This document shows positions 62,347 through 64,000 of a DNA stretch of 64,000 bases, one piece after another (position 1 is the first letter of the stretch; every line of letters starts with the position of its first letter). The position numbers and the translations under genes are program-made. The notes beneath the pieces are model-generated. The model was not told where the DNA came from. It made no database searches and was given only the letters and a program-made list of their open reading frames with translations. Source of the DNA: Gemmatimonadota bacterium (lineage in GTDB: Bacteria; Gemmatimonadota; Gemmatimonadetes; Gemmatimonadales; Gemmatimonadaceae); NCBI GenBank assembly GCA_021324775.1, contig JAJPIM010000018.1, positions 1 through 64,000 on the forward strand, given 5' to 3'.

Positions 62347-63999
62347 TCAGCGGACCGTCGCCAGCCATCGTGCGACGGATGCGCGAAGATCGGCGAGCGG
62401 CAGCGCACCTTGGCCGAGCACCTGGTCGTGGAATGCGCGGATATCGAATCGGGAGCCGAGCCGCTGTTTGGCGCCGGCGCGGAGGCCTAAGATTGCCTGC
62501 TGGCCGATGAGATACGACGGCGCCTGCCCGGGGAGTGCGATGTAGCGGTCGACCTCGGCGTTGACCTGATCGGGCGACGACGCCGTATGGGCGAGCATAT
62601 AGGCGACCGCCTGATCGCGAGTCCATCCGAGCGCGTGGATCCCCGGATCGATCACCGCGCGCGCCGCGCGGGTCGCTTCCCCCGACATCATCCCCAGGCG
62701 TTCGAGCGGGGATGAGTAGAGTCCCATCTCATCGGCGAGACGCTCGGAGTAGAGTCCCCAGCCCTCGGAGTACCCGCTGTTGTGGAAGTACCGAGTCACG
62801 GGATGCGCGCCGGTGCGCTGCTGCGCGATCGTGATCTGGAGATGGTGGCCTGGGACCATCTCGTGGAACGCCACGTCCTCGCCGAGCGACCGGGTCTGCT
62901 GGCGCGGCTGATACGTGCGGATGAAGTACGTGCCGGGTCGCGATCCGTCGTCGGTGGCCGGATAGTACTGGCCGGGCGCGGCGTTCTTCTCGCGGAACGC
63001 GGGTACCGGCTCGATCCGCACCGGTGCCTTGGGCAGCACGCCGAACCATTGCGGCAGCGCGCGCGTGGCGCGGGCGAGCGCACTTTCCGCCTGCGCGATT
63101 ATTTCCTCGCGCGAATGATACGTGTAGGCCGTATCGGTCTTGATGCGCTCGAGCAGGGCGGGGAGGTCGTGCGTCTGGAAGCTCCGGATGGCGAGCGTGT
63201 CCATCTCCGCCGTGACCGCGGCCATCCGGGCGAGGCCCAGCTCGTGCACCGCCCGCGGCGTCATGCTGAGTGACGAATACCTCGCGAGCTGCGCCCGGTA
63301 ACACGCGAGCCCATCCGGGTTGGCGGAGAGGCCGATCGCCTCCCTGGCAGCCGGGAGATACGTGGTATCGAGGAACTCGCGATAGCGGCGCGCGGCGGGG
63401 AGCACTGCACTGCCCAGGAGCGAATCAAAGGACGCGCGGAAGCCAGGAGCCGAATCGCGAGTGGCGGGCGAACGGAACGGCGACTTATCGGCCGGTATCG
63501 CGAGCAGCGCGTCGAGCTGCGCGATGGTTGCCCGGACGATCAGCTTGGGCGCCGTGTAGCCGCGCTCTATGCCGGCGCGAAGATTCGCGATCTCCGTGTC
63601 CACGAACCGCGGCAGTTCTCCATAGCGCTTGAGCGCCGCCCGGCGGAGGCTGTCCGTGCCGACGGGCTGGAAGCCGGCAAGGACCGTATACCGGGTGGGC
63701 CAACCCGAGAACTGGCTGACCGGCCACAGGTCTTCGTGGCACGTGCGGAGCGCGACCGCGCTTTCCAACTGCTGGCGCAGCACGACGTACGTCGCCCACT
63801 CGGGCCGCCCCGCGAGGGTCGCCGGCGTGATGTCACGCAGGCGTCTGAGCCATCCATCCTCGCGTGCTTCCCACGCGGACCCGGCAGCGAGGCTGTTGTC
63901 CGTGATGCCTTCGTGGCGGGCTCCGGCGAGACCCTGGATCGTCTCCCACTCCGGGTTGCGGACCCGGTATGCCGCGACGTAGTCATCGGCGACCGCGGT
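62347..63999 (-). CDS. DUF885 family protein, metallopeptidase-like (5' end outside window)
   Basis: At least 551 codons; the frame runs off the right edge without a stop, so the start lies beyond 64000. Family features are TAVADDYVAAYRVRNPEWET (start region of DUF885), DTEIANLRAGIERGYTAPK, and the zinc-site-like AFHEMVPGHHLQI, which contains the HExxxGHH pattern. EGWGLYSERLADEMG and the C-terminal AYMLAHTASSPDQVNAEVDRYIALPGQAPSY match the family. Probable peptidase. Substrate unknown, and a signal peptide cannot be judged. A GTG at 63783 is internal and not the start. Confidence 0.9.
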   Translation of the reverse strand, partial: TAVADDYVAAYRVRNPEWETIQGLAGARHEGITDNSLAAGSAWEAREDGWLRRLRDITPATLAGRPEWATYVVLRQQLESAVALRTCHEDLWPVSQFSGWPTRYTVLAGFQPVGTDSLRRAALKRYGELPRFVDTEIANLRAGIERGYTAPKLIVRATIAQLDALLAIPADKSPFRSPATRDSAPGFRASFDSLLGSAVLPAARRYREFLDTTYLPAAREAIGLSANPDGLACYRAQLARYSSLSMTPRAVHELGLARMAAVTAEMDTLAIRSFQTHDLPALLERIKTDTAYTYHSREEIIAQAESALARATRALPQWFGVLPKAPVRIEPVPAFREKNAAPGQYYPATDDGSRPGTYFIRTYQPRQQTRSLGEDVAFHEMVPGHHLQITIAQQRTGAHPVTRYFHNSGYSEGWGLYSERLADEMGLYSSPLERLGMMSGEATRAARAVIDPGIHALGWTRDQAVAYMLAHTASSPDQVNAEVDRYIALPGQAPSYLIGQQAILGLRAGAKQRLGSRFDIRAFHDQVLGQGALPLADLRASVARWLATVR

Positions 64000-64000
64000 C

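Overview
The window is high-GC, densely coded bacterial DNA with short spacers and many ATGA-type stop/start overlaps. Gene content (type IV pilus pilMNOPQ, a complete Tad/Flp pilus operon, a Smg/DUF494-topA pair, trmFO-xerC-hslVU-argF, an LpxR-like lipid A enzyme, many GT-C membrane proteins) indicates a diderm. The combination and the codon style suggest Gemmatimonadota. That assignment is inference; no rRNA or other phylogenetic marker was tested.

Layout. (1) 1-4.8 kb: the end of pilM, then pilN, pilO, pilP and pilQ, the type IV pilus alignment complex and secretin. (2) 4.9-9.6 kb: aroC-aroK (chorismate pathway), a small Smg/DUF494 protein and topA. (3) 9.6-47.2 kb: a block of accessory character. 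It starts with a leftward pair of Flp pilin genes, followed by three tandem GT-C paralogues, a leftward surface-polymer cluster (two O-acyltransferases, a large membrane protein, an HTTM protein with its partner, a GT87-like protein), an RCC1-repeat lipoprotein, and an OmpR-type regulator, CHASE3 kinase, Hpt protein and receiver protein. Then comes the rightward Tad operon: three Flp pilins, prepilin peptidase, TadE, CpaB, CpaC, CpaE, CpaF, TadB, TadC, TadG and a TolB/TPR protein. It closes with an alkaline-phosphatase-type sulfatase, a second GT87-like protein, a bacterial PH protein and a Kir-type potassium channel. (4) 47.2-54.9 kb: trmFO-xerC-GT9-hslV-hslU-argF and a Bcp peroxiredoxin. (5) 54.9-59.5 kb: a type IV minor-pilin operon (FimT-, PilV-, PilW- and PilX-like). 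(6) 59.7-64 kb: an LpxR-like enzyme, an AAC(6')-like acetyltransferase, a SnoaL-like lipoprotein and a truncated DUF885 metallopeptidase.

The most striking structure is a pair of inverted, roughly 408-bp, near-identical pilin modules at 10794-11201 and 29651-30058. Each holds the same palindrome, leader, Flp gene and covarying hairpin, and together they bracket an 18.4-kb glycan and signalling segment. Homologous recombination could invert that segment. A second theme is a family of homopurine tracts, eight copies all with purines on the + strand. They sit between genes, inside trmFO, and at gene ends where they supply stop codons or a possible promoter. A third is gene order: topA and trmFO-xerC-hslVU are neighbours in many bacteria, so the 37.7 kb between them here looks like an insertion.

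Functionally the window is about the cell surface. It holds two pilus systems, enzymes that build, acylate or trim surface glycans and lipid A, and a phosphorelay placed directly upstream of the Flp pilins. No rRNA, tRNA, CRISPR array or insertion sequence was seen.
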